From assembly GCA_945904015.1 (NCBI GenBank), contig CAMDPK010000044.1, forward strand, positions 1-46,415: a stretch of DNA of 46,415 nucleotides. Direction: 5' to 3'. Each line of letters starts with the position of its first letter. Position 1 is the first letter of the stretch. The notes under the pieces were generated by a model. It had not been told where the DNA came from. It worked only from the letters and a program-made list of their open reading frames with translations, and did not search any database. Position numbers and translations under genes: made by a program. Shown here piece after piece: positions 1-8,114 of this stretch. Source of the stretch: Candidatus Kuenenia stuttgartensis (GTDB lineage: Bacteria > Planctomycetota > Planctomycetia > Planctomycetales > Planctomycetaceae).

Positions 1-168
1 CGCAATCCAAAACTCTTGCTGCTGCTCCGTCTGCCAATGTCCCATCGCCATTCCCAGCTCCTCCTGCTCGCGAGTCCCTCAAGGTCGCAGATCATAGTGC
101 CCTGTCACACACGTCAAGCCAACGACGGCTTTTTCAACAGGCTGCTAGCCCACATCAGGAGAACTCAC

Positions 169-1008
169 ATGCCACGACCTAATAAGACCAAGTCTCGAAT
201 TCGCAGTGGCCGTTTCAAGTTCGGCAGCGGAATCGCTGGCGAGTTGATCATTTTGGAAAAGTCCGCGGATGCTTTTTACCGGTTCTTTAACGGTGGCCAA
301 CAGACGTTCAACGTCAGGACGACACTTGACGGGGCGAACACCGATTACCCTGTCGAAGCGAATTGTTCGGTGGACTTGCAAGTGCCACAGGATGGCAAAG
401 TCAAGATTCAGAAGTTGAACGCCGCCGACGACGTCGAAGGAGTGTATGAGGCTCCTGGAGTTCGGAATGACGTTGCAAGTGGACGATTCAAGTTTCCGAA
501 ACGGGCGGTCACAACAACACTGATTGTTGTTGGCGGCAATGTCCAGATATTTCGCATTCTGAATTCTGGCGTGAACTCAATTAACGTGGGAGCGAATGGT
601 GCCGCCGCTCGGGAACTCAAGCAACACTGCTCGTTCGACGTCTTCGTCAAAGGTTCGGATGTCACGGTCAGCAACGAAGTTGATGAAGCGATTCAAGGTG
701 TCTACGACTTGCTGAACGAGAATGGCGAGGCAGACACTCGCAGTGGTCGCTTTAAGTCCGATGCGGACTTGCCCATTATCGATTTCAAGGTGTCAGGCCC
801 GTCACTCGCCGTCATTTATCGGATTTACAATTCAGGTGAAAATAAATTCAGAGTATTGCGTGGAACGTTTGACCTCGGCGTGGTTCAACCCAACACTTCC
901 ATGGAGATTGAAATCCCCGGCAATGGTCAACATCGAACAATTATGATCAACCGCGTTGACGATCTGTCATTCGAGGGAGTTTACGAATTTCTCGGCGTTG
1001 CAAACTAA
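169..1008 (+). CDS. Protein of three tandem SGRFK/GVY domains, function unknown
   Basis: The 279-residue product is built from three copies of a domain of about 85 residues. Each copy opens with SGRFK (residues 13-17, 104-108 and 192-196) and closes with GVYE or GVYD (91-94, 177-180, 270-273). In between, the copies share an aromatic-rich strand of the type YRxxNSG or FRxLNSG and alternating hydrophobic stretches, which suggests a beta-rich fold. I see no signal peptide, membrane segment or catalytic motif. I chose the ATG at 169 because AGGAGA lies 6 bases upstream (157-162); the frame is open further upstream but without a ribosome site. It is followed 51 bases later by the Tat-like peptide gene and then the glycosyltransferase-sulfotransferase, so a structural or surface role is a reasonable inference. 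I do not recognise the family. Confidence 0.8.
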   Translation: MPRPNKTKSRIRSGRFKFGSGIAGELIILEKSADAFYRFFNGGQQTFNVRTTLDGANTDYPVEANCSVDLQVPQDGKVKIQKLNAADDVEGVYEAPGVRNDVASGRFKFPKRAVTTTLIVVGGNVQIFRILNSGVNSINVGANGAAARELKQHCSFDVFVKGSDVTVSNEVDEAIQGVYDLLNENGEADTRSGRFKSDADLPIIDFKVSGPSLAVIYRIYNSGENKFRVLRGTFDLGVVQPNTSMEIEIPGNGQHRTIMINRVDDLSFEGVYEFLGVAN

Positions 1009-1059
1009 ACCGAGAGTTGGTTCGGAAAGAATTCTTTTTCCCGACGCACGGAGACCAAC

Positions 1060-1257
1060 ATGCCGTCACTGAAGTCCGACGACGAACTGAAACTCACCCG
1101 GCGGTTGTTCCTTCAACATGCTGCGTCCGCGACAGCGGTTTCGGCGACGGTTTACAGTGTTGCCATGAAGACTGATGCGATCGCGCAAGATCGGTCGACA
1201 CAGTTCGGAGCACGGGGCACCGGTGACGGGATGCCTTACCCCTATGTCGGCGCGTAA
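1060..1257 (+). CDS. Small Tat-signal-like peptide (65 aa)
   Basis: A 65-residue product with a twin-arginine-like start: charged N-region, then TRRLFLQHAAS (13-23), a short Ala/Val/Ser hydrophobic stretch (21-35), and a polar tail ending GDGMPYPYVGA. It would leave only about 20-25 residues after export, if it is cleaved at all. GGAGA at 1050-1054 stands 5 bases before the ATG, and the stop is 12 bases before the next gene, whose own GGAGG begins 2 bases after the stop. These signals argue for a real gene. It could be a secreted peptide or a substrate of the downstream sugar/sulfate-transferring enzyme. It could also be the trimmed remnant of a larger exported protein. No family recognised. 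Confidence 0.62.
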   Translation: MPSLKSDDELKLTRRLFLQHAASATAVSATVYSVAMKTDAIAQDRSTQFGARGTGDGMPYPYVGA

Positions 1258-1269
1258 CCGGAGGCATTC

Positions 1270-3066
1270 GTGGCCATCGCGAGTGTTCTCCTGGTTTCCG
1301 GTTCAGCGAACTTCTCGACGCGCGACGTCTGGGATGGGTATCGGTTGGCGCTTGAGGCTGAAGGGTTGCGGGTCATTCCGTATCCGACGTTCTCGTTTCT
1401 CAAAGTGCTGAGCGTTGATGCCGTCTGCAACGACATCATTGGTACCGCGCTCGACGTGGCCAATCAGATTGACTGCGTCGTTTTTGTGGATGGCCTGTAC
1501 TTTCGCGGCCAGCGAGCGCGCGTTCCGCAATCGTTGCGGCGAGCTGGCCTGCCCACAGTCTTGATTGCCACGGACGATCCGTACGAATCGATTCCCGATC
1601 TGGAGGATCTTTATACCTATCGGTTCACGAACGAAATCCGCTTTGCCAAGCGGGGCATTGAGTATCTGCCGACCGCGACGCTCCCGCTGCCGGAAGTCCC
1701 ACGCGTGCAGCATCCGCGGTACGACGTCTGCTTTCTCGGAACTCTGTTTGAAGATCGCATACCGCTGCTCGTGAAGGTTGCGGAATATTGCGAACAGCAA
1801 CGACTGCGGTTTCTCGTCGCGGGCAAAATTCTCGATGGTGCCGAACCCTTTCCGAATTTCGCTTGCACCGAAGTCCGGCAGCGCACGATCGACACGCTGG
1901 AGAAGTGGGAGATCTATTCCCAGTCGCGAGTCGCACTGAATCTATTTCGCCAGACCGATCAACCGGCGGACTCGCCCAGTCCGCGCGTGTTCGAGGTGAC
2001 CGCGTTCGGTCAAGCTGCACTGTTGACGGGGCCACAACGCTCCGAGGTGACCCGGCTCTACGGCGACTCGGTGTACCACTTTGACGATGCCGATTCGGCC
2101 ATTGCTTCGATCAAAGAGGCATTGGCGAATGATGCAGATCGCCGGACAAAGGTGGCTCGTGCCCGCGAAATCACCTTGCGGGATCATCTTTATGAGCATC
2201 GCGCGAAAACGTTCATTTCCAAAGTGCGAGAAGGGGAGCACGATCGAGTCTCTGCCGGCGCTGCCGAAGACCGCGTCGGCTGGATCATCGGCTGCGGACG
2301 AACGGGCTCCACCTGGCTGGCCGAAATGCTTGGCGAACTGCCGAAGATTCGCCGCTGGCACGAACCATACTTTGGCCGATTCCTGCGACATGTACACGAG
2401 CAACCCGAAGAACTCGACCGGCGGGCATCGTTTTTCAATCGACGCCATCAGCAAGTTTGGATCGACGGAATTCGCGATCTGTTCTTTCGCATGGTCCGCG
2501 AACGCTTTCCGCAATTCGGCCGGCACAGCCTCATCGTCAAAGAGGTCAACACGCCGGAACTGTACCCGTGGCTGCGAGCCATGTTCCCGACCGGGCGGTT
2601 GATTCTGCTCACGCGGGATCCCTACGACATCCTCGATTCGTATCTCGACCTGCAAAAGCCGGGGAGTTGGAATCAGAGCTTCGGTGATCCGAATGCGCCA
2701 AACATTGCTGATCGAGTCCGCCAAACGGCTGAGCATATTCGCGCGACGCTGACGCTCGCGGCTGAGACTTTCGAGTCCTTCCCGATTGAGCAACGGCTGA
2801 TGGTTTCCTACGAAGAGTTGCTGCGAGATCCCGTCCCCAGTCTCGTCGCGTGTGGCGAATTACTTTCCGTGAAAGTGGACCCCGAACGCGCACGGGAAGT
2901 TGCAGAACGTCACGCGTTCGAGAGGCATCAGCAAACCGGCCCCGGTCAGTTTCGACGACAAGGCCGAGCAGGCGTCTGGAAGACCTCCGAAAACTTCGAT
3001 GCGGAAATACTCAGCATCGCCGATGAATTCCTCGGCCTGCTGCGAGGACGCCTGGGCTACTCGTAG
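1270..3066 (+). CDS. CgeB-like glycosyltransferase fused to a sulfotransferase
   Basis: This 598-residue protein has two halves. Residues 1 to about 320 resemble the CgeB/DUF3880-type glycosyltransferases: a Rossmann-like start (ASVLLVSGSANF), a VCFLGTLFEDR strand near 155-165, and a late SPRVFEVTAFGQAALL segment typical of the sugar-nucleotide site. Residues from about 335 to the end form a PAPS-dependent sulfotransferase: the 5'-phosphosulfate loop GCGRTGSTWLAEM starts near 341, and the 3'-phosphate motif LLTRDPYDILDSY lies near 446. The start is GTG at 1270 with GGAGG at 1260-1264. The fusion implies that a sugar is added and a sulfate placed on the same or a linked acceptor in the cytoplasm. 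The acceptor is not shown by the sequence; the two upstream genes are candidates. Confidence 0.85.
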   Translation: MAIASVLLVSGSANFSTRDVWDGYRLALEAEGLRVIPYPTFSFLKVLSVDAVCNDIIGTALDVANQIDCVVFVDGLYFRGQRARVPQSLRRAGLPTVLIATDDPYESIPDLEDLYTYRFTNEIRFAKRGIEYLPTATLPLPEVPRVQHPRYDVCFLGTLFEDRIPLLVKVAEYCEQQRLRFLVAGKILDGAEPFPNFACTEVRQRTIDTLEKWEIYSQSRVALNLFRQTDQPADSPSPRVFEVTAFGQAALLTGPQRSEVTRLYGDSVYHFDDADSAIASIKEALANDADRRTKVARAREITLRDHLYEHRAKTFISKVREGEHDRVSAGAAEDRVGWIIGCGRTGSTWLAEMLGELPKIRRWHEPYFGRFLRHVHEQPEELDRRASFFNRRHQQVWIDGIRDLFFRMVRERFPQFGRHSLIVKEVNTPELYPWLRAMFPTGRLILLTRDPYDILDSYLDLQKPGSWNQSFGDPNAPNIADRVRQTAEHIRATLTLAAETFESFPIEQRLMVSYEELLRDPVPSLVACGELLSVKVDPERAREVAERHAFERHQQTGPGQFRRQGRAGVWKTSENFDAEILSIADEFLGLLRGRLGYS

Positions 3067-3084
3067 AAGCGGTTGCAGAATCTG

Positions 3085-3146
3085 AGCACGACGCGCGAGT
3101 GAGTGGTCAAACGTAGAAAAACAACCACTCGCTTACGCGTCGTGCT
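3085..3146. repeat. Long imperfect inverted repeat (hairpin)
   Basis: The arms 3085-3107 and 3124-3146 are complementary at 20 of 23 positions, separated by a 16-base loop. The hairpin begins 18 bases after the glycosyltransferase-sulfotransferase stop and is followed by GGTTTTG. It could act as a transcription terminator for the three-gene set or be a copy of a dispersed palindromic element. It abuts the remnant gene that follows. Confidence 0.7.
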
Positions 3147-3370
3147 GGTTTTGAAACTGCCTCCAGGACGGCTTCCAATTCCGAACTTGGCAAGGCGAGC
3201 GTTCCCAACGACCGGCGTGAGGTCCAACGCGCGGTCTTCTTCCTCATCGCGAACCAGAACGAGGATGGCTCGTGGCCATGATCTCCCGAACGGCCAAGAA
3301 TCAGATGCCCATCATCGACTTCGGCAGCGCTTGGGCAACGCTCGGCCTGACGCGCACCATGCCGAAGTAG
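3141..3370 (+). pseudogene. Remnant of a squalene-cyclase/prenyltransferase-repeat protein
   Basis: Two adjacent frames together read like the C-terminus of a planctomycete prenyltransferase/squalene-oxidase repeat protein. The first frame gives VQRAVFFLIANQNEDGSWP and then stops at 3279-3281. The second, shifted by one base, begins at 3278 and gives MISRTAKNQMPII, then DFGSAWATLGLTRTMPK, then TAG at 3368-3370. QNEDGSW followed by GSAWATLGL is the usual closing pattern of this family, so a one-base deletion near 3277 explains the break. The N-terminal part (several hundred residues) is missing; the hairpin at 3085-3146 takes its place. It is a decayed fragment with no expected product. Confidence 0.7.
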
Positions 3371-3499
3371 AACCTGACGCTCCTCGCGATCGTCAGCCAC
3401 CAAGTCTGTGGCTATCAGCGCAACTTCTGTTTGACATAATTACGATTGCGTCGCCGGAGAAGCAGCGAGTCAAGTAACCATCGTTGGTCGGAGAAACGC

Positions 3500-4075
3500 A
3501 TGCGAATTGTCTTTACTCCAGATGAAGTCAAAATGGCGTTGAAGGCGCTTCGAGATCAATTCACGGCCGCACTTGGGCCACCGCGTGCCGGCGTATGGAC
3601 TGTTCCACCAGCAACGGCAATTCAATTAGACACCTGGAGAGTGCTTGGGAAACCAACGCTGGGAGCGATCGGATTCGGAAGACCAATGAATAAGAGAAAA
3701 TGTATGTACCTCTTTCTCGCATCCGACGGAGGCAGTAGCGTCCTGACTCCCACCGTGGAGGTAAACATTCCCGACGGTGGTACGACGCCGGACCGGAAAA
3801 CGCAGGGCTGTATCTGCGATGAGGGCACTCCCGGCAACTCGACGTTCTGGATTGGGCACCGGGGGACGAGGTTGACCGTTGCCGGAGATCAGCGCATTGA
3901 AAAGGAGGAAATTCAGCGGGAGATGCGCGAGTCTGTTCGCGACGGGATTCAGGATGGCGATAAGAAATCCGAAATCATTGTCATCGGTCAAATCGGGCCA
4001 ACGCTCGTCAGCAAATTGGACTCTTTCGTCGAAGCTGTGCAGCGACTTAAGCAGTCATGGTCGCCGAAGCCATGA
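3500..4075 (+). CDS. Hypothetical protein (191 aa)
   Basis: The product begins MRIVFTPDEVKMALKALRD and has GGAG at 3490-3493, 6 bases before the ATG. The middle part (about 45-115) is beta-like and includes a CIC pair in KTQGCICDEG; the C-terminal third (130-185) is helical and charged (RIEKEEIQREMRESVRDG), possibly a coiled coil. No signal peptide or membrane segment is visible. The next gene, a diiron protein, follows closely, so the two may be cotranscribed. I do not recognise a family. Confidence 0.72.
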   Translation: MRIVFTPDEVKMALKALRDQFTAALGPPRAGVWTVPPATAIQLDTWRVLGKPTLGAIGFGRPMNKRKCMYLFLASDGGSSVLTPTVEVNIPDGGTTPDRKTQGCICDEGTPGNSTFWIGHRGTRLTVAGDQRIEKEEIQREMRESVRDGIQDGDKKSEIIVIGQIGPTLVSKLDSFVEAVQRLKQSWSPKP

Positions 4076-4095
4076 AACTCCCTTGGAGAGATTCC

Positions 4096-5508
4096 GTGCC
4101 CCCGACTGACGCGCGACCGACGATTCCGCCTTTGGCTGGCTTGTGTGATTTCGATTCGGCTCAGCGGCCGGGATTGTCGGTGGAGGAGTGCGTGGCGTGG
4201 CACAAGCGGAATCACTACGTCCTCAAGCGGCTGTTCGAGTTGCTGACGGCTCGCATTACGGCCGAGCCGCAGTACGAACTCAAAACTGCGTTCAGCCATC
4301 ACGCCTACCTTTGCGCCGAACACGTCACCGCGCTGCGAACTCGCGTTAGCGAGATGCGAGAACCGCCGCTCGGATTGGAGGAGGTGCCGCATCCCGCATT
4401 GGAGTTGTTGTGCAACGAAGTGCTGTGTGCTCCGACGACGGACGAATTGTTGAGGGGCGTGTATGGAGTGCTCGTGCCAGCGCTGATCGACTCATTCGAG
4501 AACTACATCGCGACGACGAATCCGTTGGCCGACGCGCCCTCGGTTCGAGTCGCTCGATTCGCACTTTTGGAATTGCGCGAGATGAACGAATTCGGGCGGC
4601 AAGCGATCGAGGCCCTCGGGACGAGAGCGGGGATGCTCGACTGGATGACCGATCTCTACGACTGTCTCTTGGCGGCTGGTGGATTGTCTGGTCGACAACC
4701 AGAGTCCAATGTCAAATTGCGGCCGGGTTACTCGGCCAAGCCGTTCGAGTTTGATCCGGTGCCCAAGCGAGACGCTCGGTTTCACGATTCGTTCAACGGT
4801 GGCGTGAATCCGGAGGCGTTCTTGTACGACGAGCGATTCTCGCCACGAGACAAAGTGCTGATGCTGTTTTACAAACGGCTGCGCGAGATCGACGTGCCGG
4901 AGATGATGGCCAGCATCATTCATCAAACTCCGGGCAAGCCGTGGAAGTATTATCGGGACATGTCACGGCAACTGTGGGATGAGGCTCGTCACGCGATGCT
5001 CGGCGAGGTCGGCTTCGTCAGCCAAGGGATCGACTGGTCGAGCATCCCGATCAACTTCACCTGGTCGCTGAATCTGAACACGCAGCTCTCGCCGCGCGAT
5101 CGACATGCGGTGCTTTACTTCATCGAGCAAGGCTTGATGCCTCGCAACGGCAAGCGGTTTGAATGGGAGGTCGCCACCGAATCCGGCATCCCGCTCGCCA
5201 AGCTCATTCAGGATTTCGATTGGGCGGATGAGGTGCTGCACTCGCAGATCGGGCGCGAGTGGTACGTCACCGAGTTTCCCAATCTCAACACGGCGTTGAG
5301 CTACGGCGATCGGTGCTGGTCCACGATCCTGAGTCAATGGCAGCGATACCTCGACGAGAGCCTGACGGAGCATCGCAACTGGTGGCCGGAGTTGTATCGT
5401 TCGGCGTGTGCTCGGTGGGGCGTGACGCCTGATCCGGCGGCGCTCGCGTTCGATCAGACCTACGCCGAGGTCCGCGCCGATTTGAAGGCGATCACCGGAT
5501 CGGCCTGA
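4096..5508 (+). CDS. Two-domain ferritin-like (diiron) protein
   Basis: The 470-residue protein is almost wholly helical and carries the E/D-x-x-H pairs of carboxylate-bridged diiron proteins: CAEH near 73-76, FENY near 135, DEARHAMLGE near 296-305 and DEVLHSQIGREW near 378-389. The last two are the strongest. The arrangement suggests two four-helix bundles, or one bundle plus a degenerate one, able to bind two irons and perform an oxidase or oxygenase reaction; the substrate is unknown. I chose GTG at 4096 because GGAGAG lies 5 bases upstream. The in-frame ATG at 4072 overlaps the previous stop (ATGA) and is the main alternative; ATG 4057 is less likely. No export signal is present. Confidence 0.8.
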   Translation: MPPTDARPTIPPLAGLCDFDSAQRPGLSVEECVAWHKRNHYVLKRLFELLTARITAEPQYELKTAFSHHAYLCAEHVTALRTRVSEMREPPLGLEEVPHPALELLCNEVLCAPTTDELLRGVYGVLVPALIDSFENYIATTNPLADAPSVRVARFALLELREMNEFGRQAIEALGTRAGMLDWMTDLYDCLLAAGGLSGRQPESNVKLRPGYSAKPFEFDPVPKRDARFHDSFNGGVNPEAFLYDERFSPRDKVLMLFYKRLREIDVPEMMASIIHQTPGKPWKYYRDMSRQLWDEARHAMLGEVGFVSQGIDWSSIPINFTWSLNLNTQLSPRDRHAVLYFIEQGLMPRNGKRFEWEVATESGIPLAKLIQDFDWADEVLHSQIGREWYVTEFPNLNTALSYGDRCWSTILSQWQRYLDESLTEHRNWWPELYRSACARWGVTPDPAALAFDQTYAEVRADLKAITGSA

Positions 5509-5744
5509 GGGGCGACTGCCGACTCGCTGCGAATCCGACAAAGCCGGCAGGTTCTCGTGCTGCTGGTCGAGAGGTCGCGAAATCCAAGAGTTGCTTGCGG
5601 AAGGCTTGTTCCGGGTGCCGACAGACAAATCGAGCCTGCTTGTGGGGCGATTCGAATGCGCCAATTTTTCCTTTGGCAACGATTGCTCGTGCGGATTAAC
5701 TTGTGTTCCACACGTCCCGCAGCGCAGGCATTCCGTCAGCCAGG

Positions 5745-6929
5745 ATGGAAACAGATTCGGAAACTCTCGCCGTGCTTGCTGTCTTCAAAGAATTCTGTTC
5801 GCTGGAGCGATTGACTCGAATCGGCGTCCATTGCCGAGTTCGCTGCCGTCGAGCGAGTCGGTCCGTTCGGCTTCCGGCTTGGGCGAATTGCCCATCGAGC
5901 CGCGCGCTTGCGGTGTCGTTGTTGGTTCACTTGAGCTTGGCGGTCTGTGCCGCGCTGTCGATGTTGCCGAGCGGGGATCGCTTCCGTGAGATCGTTTTTG
6001 AGACCGACTGGGTTGCTCCCGAAGAGACTTCCGCACAGTTCGTCGATTTTTCCAGCGGCGGATCGGCAGCGGCACCGTCTCCTGTCGATGGCGGCTCGAC
6101 GGGCGGTTTCCTGCCGGAATATCGCAGTCCAGAACCCGACGTCCCCGTTCCCTCTCAGACGGCTCTTGCCAGTTTGATCTGGAACACCGCCGCCGATTCT
6201 GATCTCAGCCGCACGGTGGGAGCACCGACCAATCGGGTTGGCACTGGCATGGGGCGCGGTCAGGGCCAGGGAATTGGCAACGGAAAAGGCAACGGCCGCG
6301 AAGGTGGTAACGGCAAGTCGTTCTTTGGGCTGGCCTCCGAGGGCAAGTCGTTTGTGTTCGTGCTGGATTGCTCGCTGAGCATGAATCATCCACACGACAG
6401 CGATGCCAAGACGCGGTTCCGAAAGATGAAAATGGAACTCACGAATTCGCTCGCGCACCTGCGACCGGACCAAGAGTTTTTCATCGTCTTCTTCAATCAC
6501 GAAGCGATTCCGATGCCGGCGGAGCGAATGGTGTCGGCGGCACCGGAAAACAAGCAGTACTTTCTGGACTGGGTTGAGCAAGTCCCGGCCCAAGGCGACA
6601 CGGACCCCACGGCCGCGTTGTTGATGGCTCTGCGAATGCGACCTGACGTCATCTATTTTCTGACGGATGGCTGCTTCAGTGGGCCGGCGAACGACATTGT
6701 CAAAAGCATTCAGCAGTCTCGGACGTCGATCCACACGTTTGTGTTCGAGACAATGCTCACCGAGAAGCAGCAGGCTGGACTGGAACTGATGCGTCAGAAA
6801 AAGGCGAGTGCGGCCATGACCAAGCTGGGTGAGGCCACCTATCGCCGGATGCGAGAAGTCCTCGTGGCCGAACAGGTGATGCAAGGTTTGTCGCAGAACA
6901 ACGGCGGCAAGTACCACGTCATCCCGTAG
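5745..6929 (+). CDS. Membrane-anchored von Willebrand factor A protein
   Basis: A 394-residue protein with an Arg-rich N-terminus, one hydrophobic segment (about 53-75), a Pro/Ser/Gly-rich linker (90-165), a glycine-rich stretch of GxG repeats (166-190) and a C-terminal VWA domain. The metal-ion-dependent adhesion site is present as DCSLS (208-212), followed by the usual LTDGCFSG segment. The topology suggests an inner-membrane anchor with the VWA domain outside the cytosol, for protein or ligand binding. The ATG at 5745 has only a weak purine stretch before it; GTG at 5703 is an alternative. It converges with csrA across a terminator hairpin. Partners are not evident. Confidence 0.8.
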   Translation: METDSETLAVLAVFKEFCSLERLTRIGVHCRVRCRRASRSVRLPAWANCPSSRALAVSLLVHLSLAVCAALSMLPSGDRFREIVFETDWVAPEETSAQFVDFSSGGSAAAPSPVDGGSTGGFLPEYRSPEPDVPVPSQTALASLIWNTAADSDLSRTVGAPTNRVGTGMGRGQGQGIGNGKGNGREGGNGKSFFGLASEGKSFVFVLDCSLSMNHPHDSDAKTRFRKMKMELTNSLAHLRPDQEFFIVFFNHEAIPMPAERMVSAAPENKQYFLDWVEQVPAQGDTDPTAALLMALRMRPDVIYFLTDGCFSGPANDIVKSIQQSRTSIHTFVFETMLTEKQQAGLELMRQKKASAAMTKLGEATYRRMREVLVAEQVMQGLSQNNGGKYHVIP

Positions 6930-6966
6930 CGCGGGCGATTCGCCAGCTTCGCGATCGAGAAACGAA

Positions 6967-6993
6967 AACAGCCGCGTTGTCCACACGGCTGTT
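6967..6993 (-). terminator. Rho-independent terminator after csrA
   Basis: The arms 6967-6976 and 6984-6993 pair at 9 of 10 positions around a 7-base loop. On the minus strand the stem is followed by TTCGTTT. It lies 30 bases past the csrA stop and 37 bases past the VWA stop, so it ends csrA and may also serve the converging gene. Confidence 0.7.
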
Positions 6994-7023
6994 GCAGAAT
7001 CTTGGCAATGATCGAATCGAGCA

Positions 7024-7215
7024 TCAAGAATTGACGGCGGCTGGTTCGGTCTGCTTCTTTTGAATGGCTTGATAGACCTCTTCGCGATGCACCGAGACTT
7101 CGCGAGGAGCTTCGATGCCCAGGCGGACTTTGTCCCCTTGGATGTCCACGATCATGATCGCGATGTTGTCACCGATGATGATCTTCTCGTCTTTTTTGCG
7201 GCTGAGTACCAGCAT
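7024..7215 (-). CDS. csrA: Carbon storage regulator CsrA
   Basis: A 63-residue protein with the full CsrA pattern: [16 protein letters not shown] at the start, the [16 protein letters not shown] core, and [12 protein letters not shown] with the RNA-contacting Arg44 equivalent (VHREE). CsrA dimers bind GGA sites in leader mRNAs and alter translation and stability. The frame is open upstream, but the ATG at 7215 gives the canonical N-terminus and has AAGGACAGG just before it. It is divergent from a GGDEF gene 261 bases away, so the two post-transcriptional and second-messenger regulators share an upstream region. The length is normal for the family. Confidence 0.96.
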   Translation of the reverse strand: MLVLSRKKDEKIIIGDNIAIMIVDIQGDKVRLGIEAPREVSVHREEVYQAIQKKQTEPAAVNS

Positions 7216-7476
7216 GGTCCTGTCCTTGGTCCGAGAGGGTTTTGCCTGCGACGGGATTTGAAACTCAACCATGAGCCTCACGTCACAAGGTCCAAAATCG
7301 ATCGCTGCTTTGAGTCGTGTCCGGACTTTTCATGGCCCGGCGCGGTTCGCCCCAAAAGTAGGTCGACCCACAAAGATGGCGAGCAGCGAATCGAGAGAAT
7401 CTCAAGATTGCGGGTCCGGCTGTAACGATCACGCGAACCTTGCCAGGATCAACCAGTAGTCGGGACACTCTGAGTC

Positions 7477-8097
7477 ATGCTGACGACGATTGTGATGTCG
7501 CTGATTTGCTTGGCGATCGGCTTTGGAGCCGCTTGGCAAATTCGTGGCCGCCAAAAACTGGACGCATTCATCGCGGAAGCTCGCACCGACATGCTGACCG
7601 GGCTAAGAAATCGACGAGCCTTCGACGAGGAATTGGGGCGTCAGTTTGCTCAACGGCAACGGCAGGGCGTCCACTTCTCGCTGATCATGATCGACATTGA
7701 CCGGTTCAAGGCGTTCAACGATGCCCACGGCCATTTGTCCGGCGATCTCGCTCTGCGAACGGTCGCTCAGGTTTTGTCATCGACGTTGCGCGAGATGGAC
7801 ATTGTCTGTCGCTACGGCGGCGACGAGTTCGTGGTCATCTGCCCTGGATCGAAACTGCACGAGGCCGGGGTCGGAGCCGAACGTGTTCGACAGGCGATTG
7901 CCGCTCACACGGTGTTCCTGAAACAAGGTGACGCACAGATCACGGTCAGCCTGGGTGTGGCTGAGGTGGTCAGTCCAGAGATCGCGGAGGGGCTGATTCA
8001 GCGTGCGGATGACGCTCTGTACGCCGCGAAGCACGCCGGACGAAATCGCGTCCATTGGCACAACGGGCAAGAATGTGTGCCGGCGAGCACTCACTGA
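7477..8097 (+). CDS. Diguanylate cyclase (GGDEF protein)
   Basis: The 206-residue protein has one N-terminal membrane helix (2-20) and a single GGDEF domain. The active-site loop is intact (RYGGDEFVV, GGDEF at 114-118), with the DMLTGLRNRRAFD entry motif at 38-50 and DIDRFKAFND at 73-82. REMD at 105-108 stands five residues before GGDEF, matching the inhibitory I-site RxxD, so product inhibition by c-di-GMP is expected. There is no sensor domain beyond the membrane helix. The enzyme should make c-di-GMP from two GTP at the inner membrane. Divergently placed from csrA. Confidence 0.93.
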   Translation: MLTTIVMSLICLAIGFGAAWQIRGRQKLDAFIAEARTDMLTGLRNRRAFDEELGRQFAQRQRQGVHFSLIMIDIDRFKAFNDAHGHLSGDLALRTVAQVLSSTLREMDIVCRYGGDEFVVICPGSKLHEAGVGAERVRQAIAAHTVFLKQGDAQITVSLGVAEVVSPEIAEGLIQRADDALYAAKHAGRNRVHWHNGQECVPASTH

Positions 8098-8114
8098 GGC
8101 CGATCACGAACGGA

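Noticed and set aside
3431..3436. TTGACA as a -35 promoter box before the 191-residue protein
   Set aside because: No acceptable -10 box at 16-18 bases.
3103..3477. 124-residue open frame on the plus strand
   Set aside because: It is Arg/Ser-rich, starts inside the hairpin, and covers the cyclase remnant in the wrong frame.
5736..6986. 416-residue open frame opposite the VWA gene
   Set aside because: Arg/His-rich shadow of the VWA gene without any family motif.
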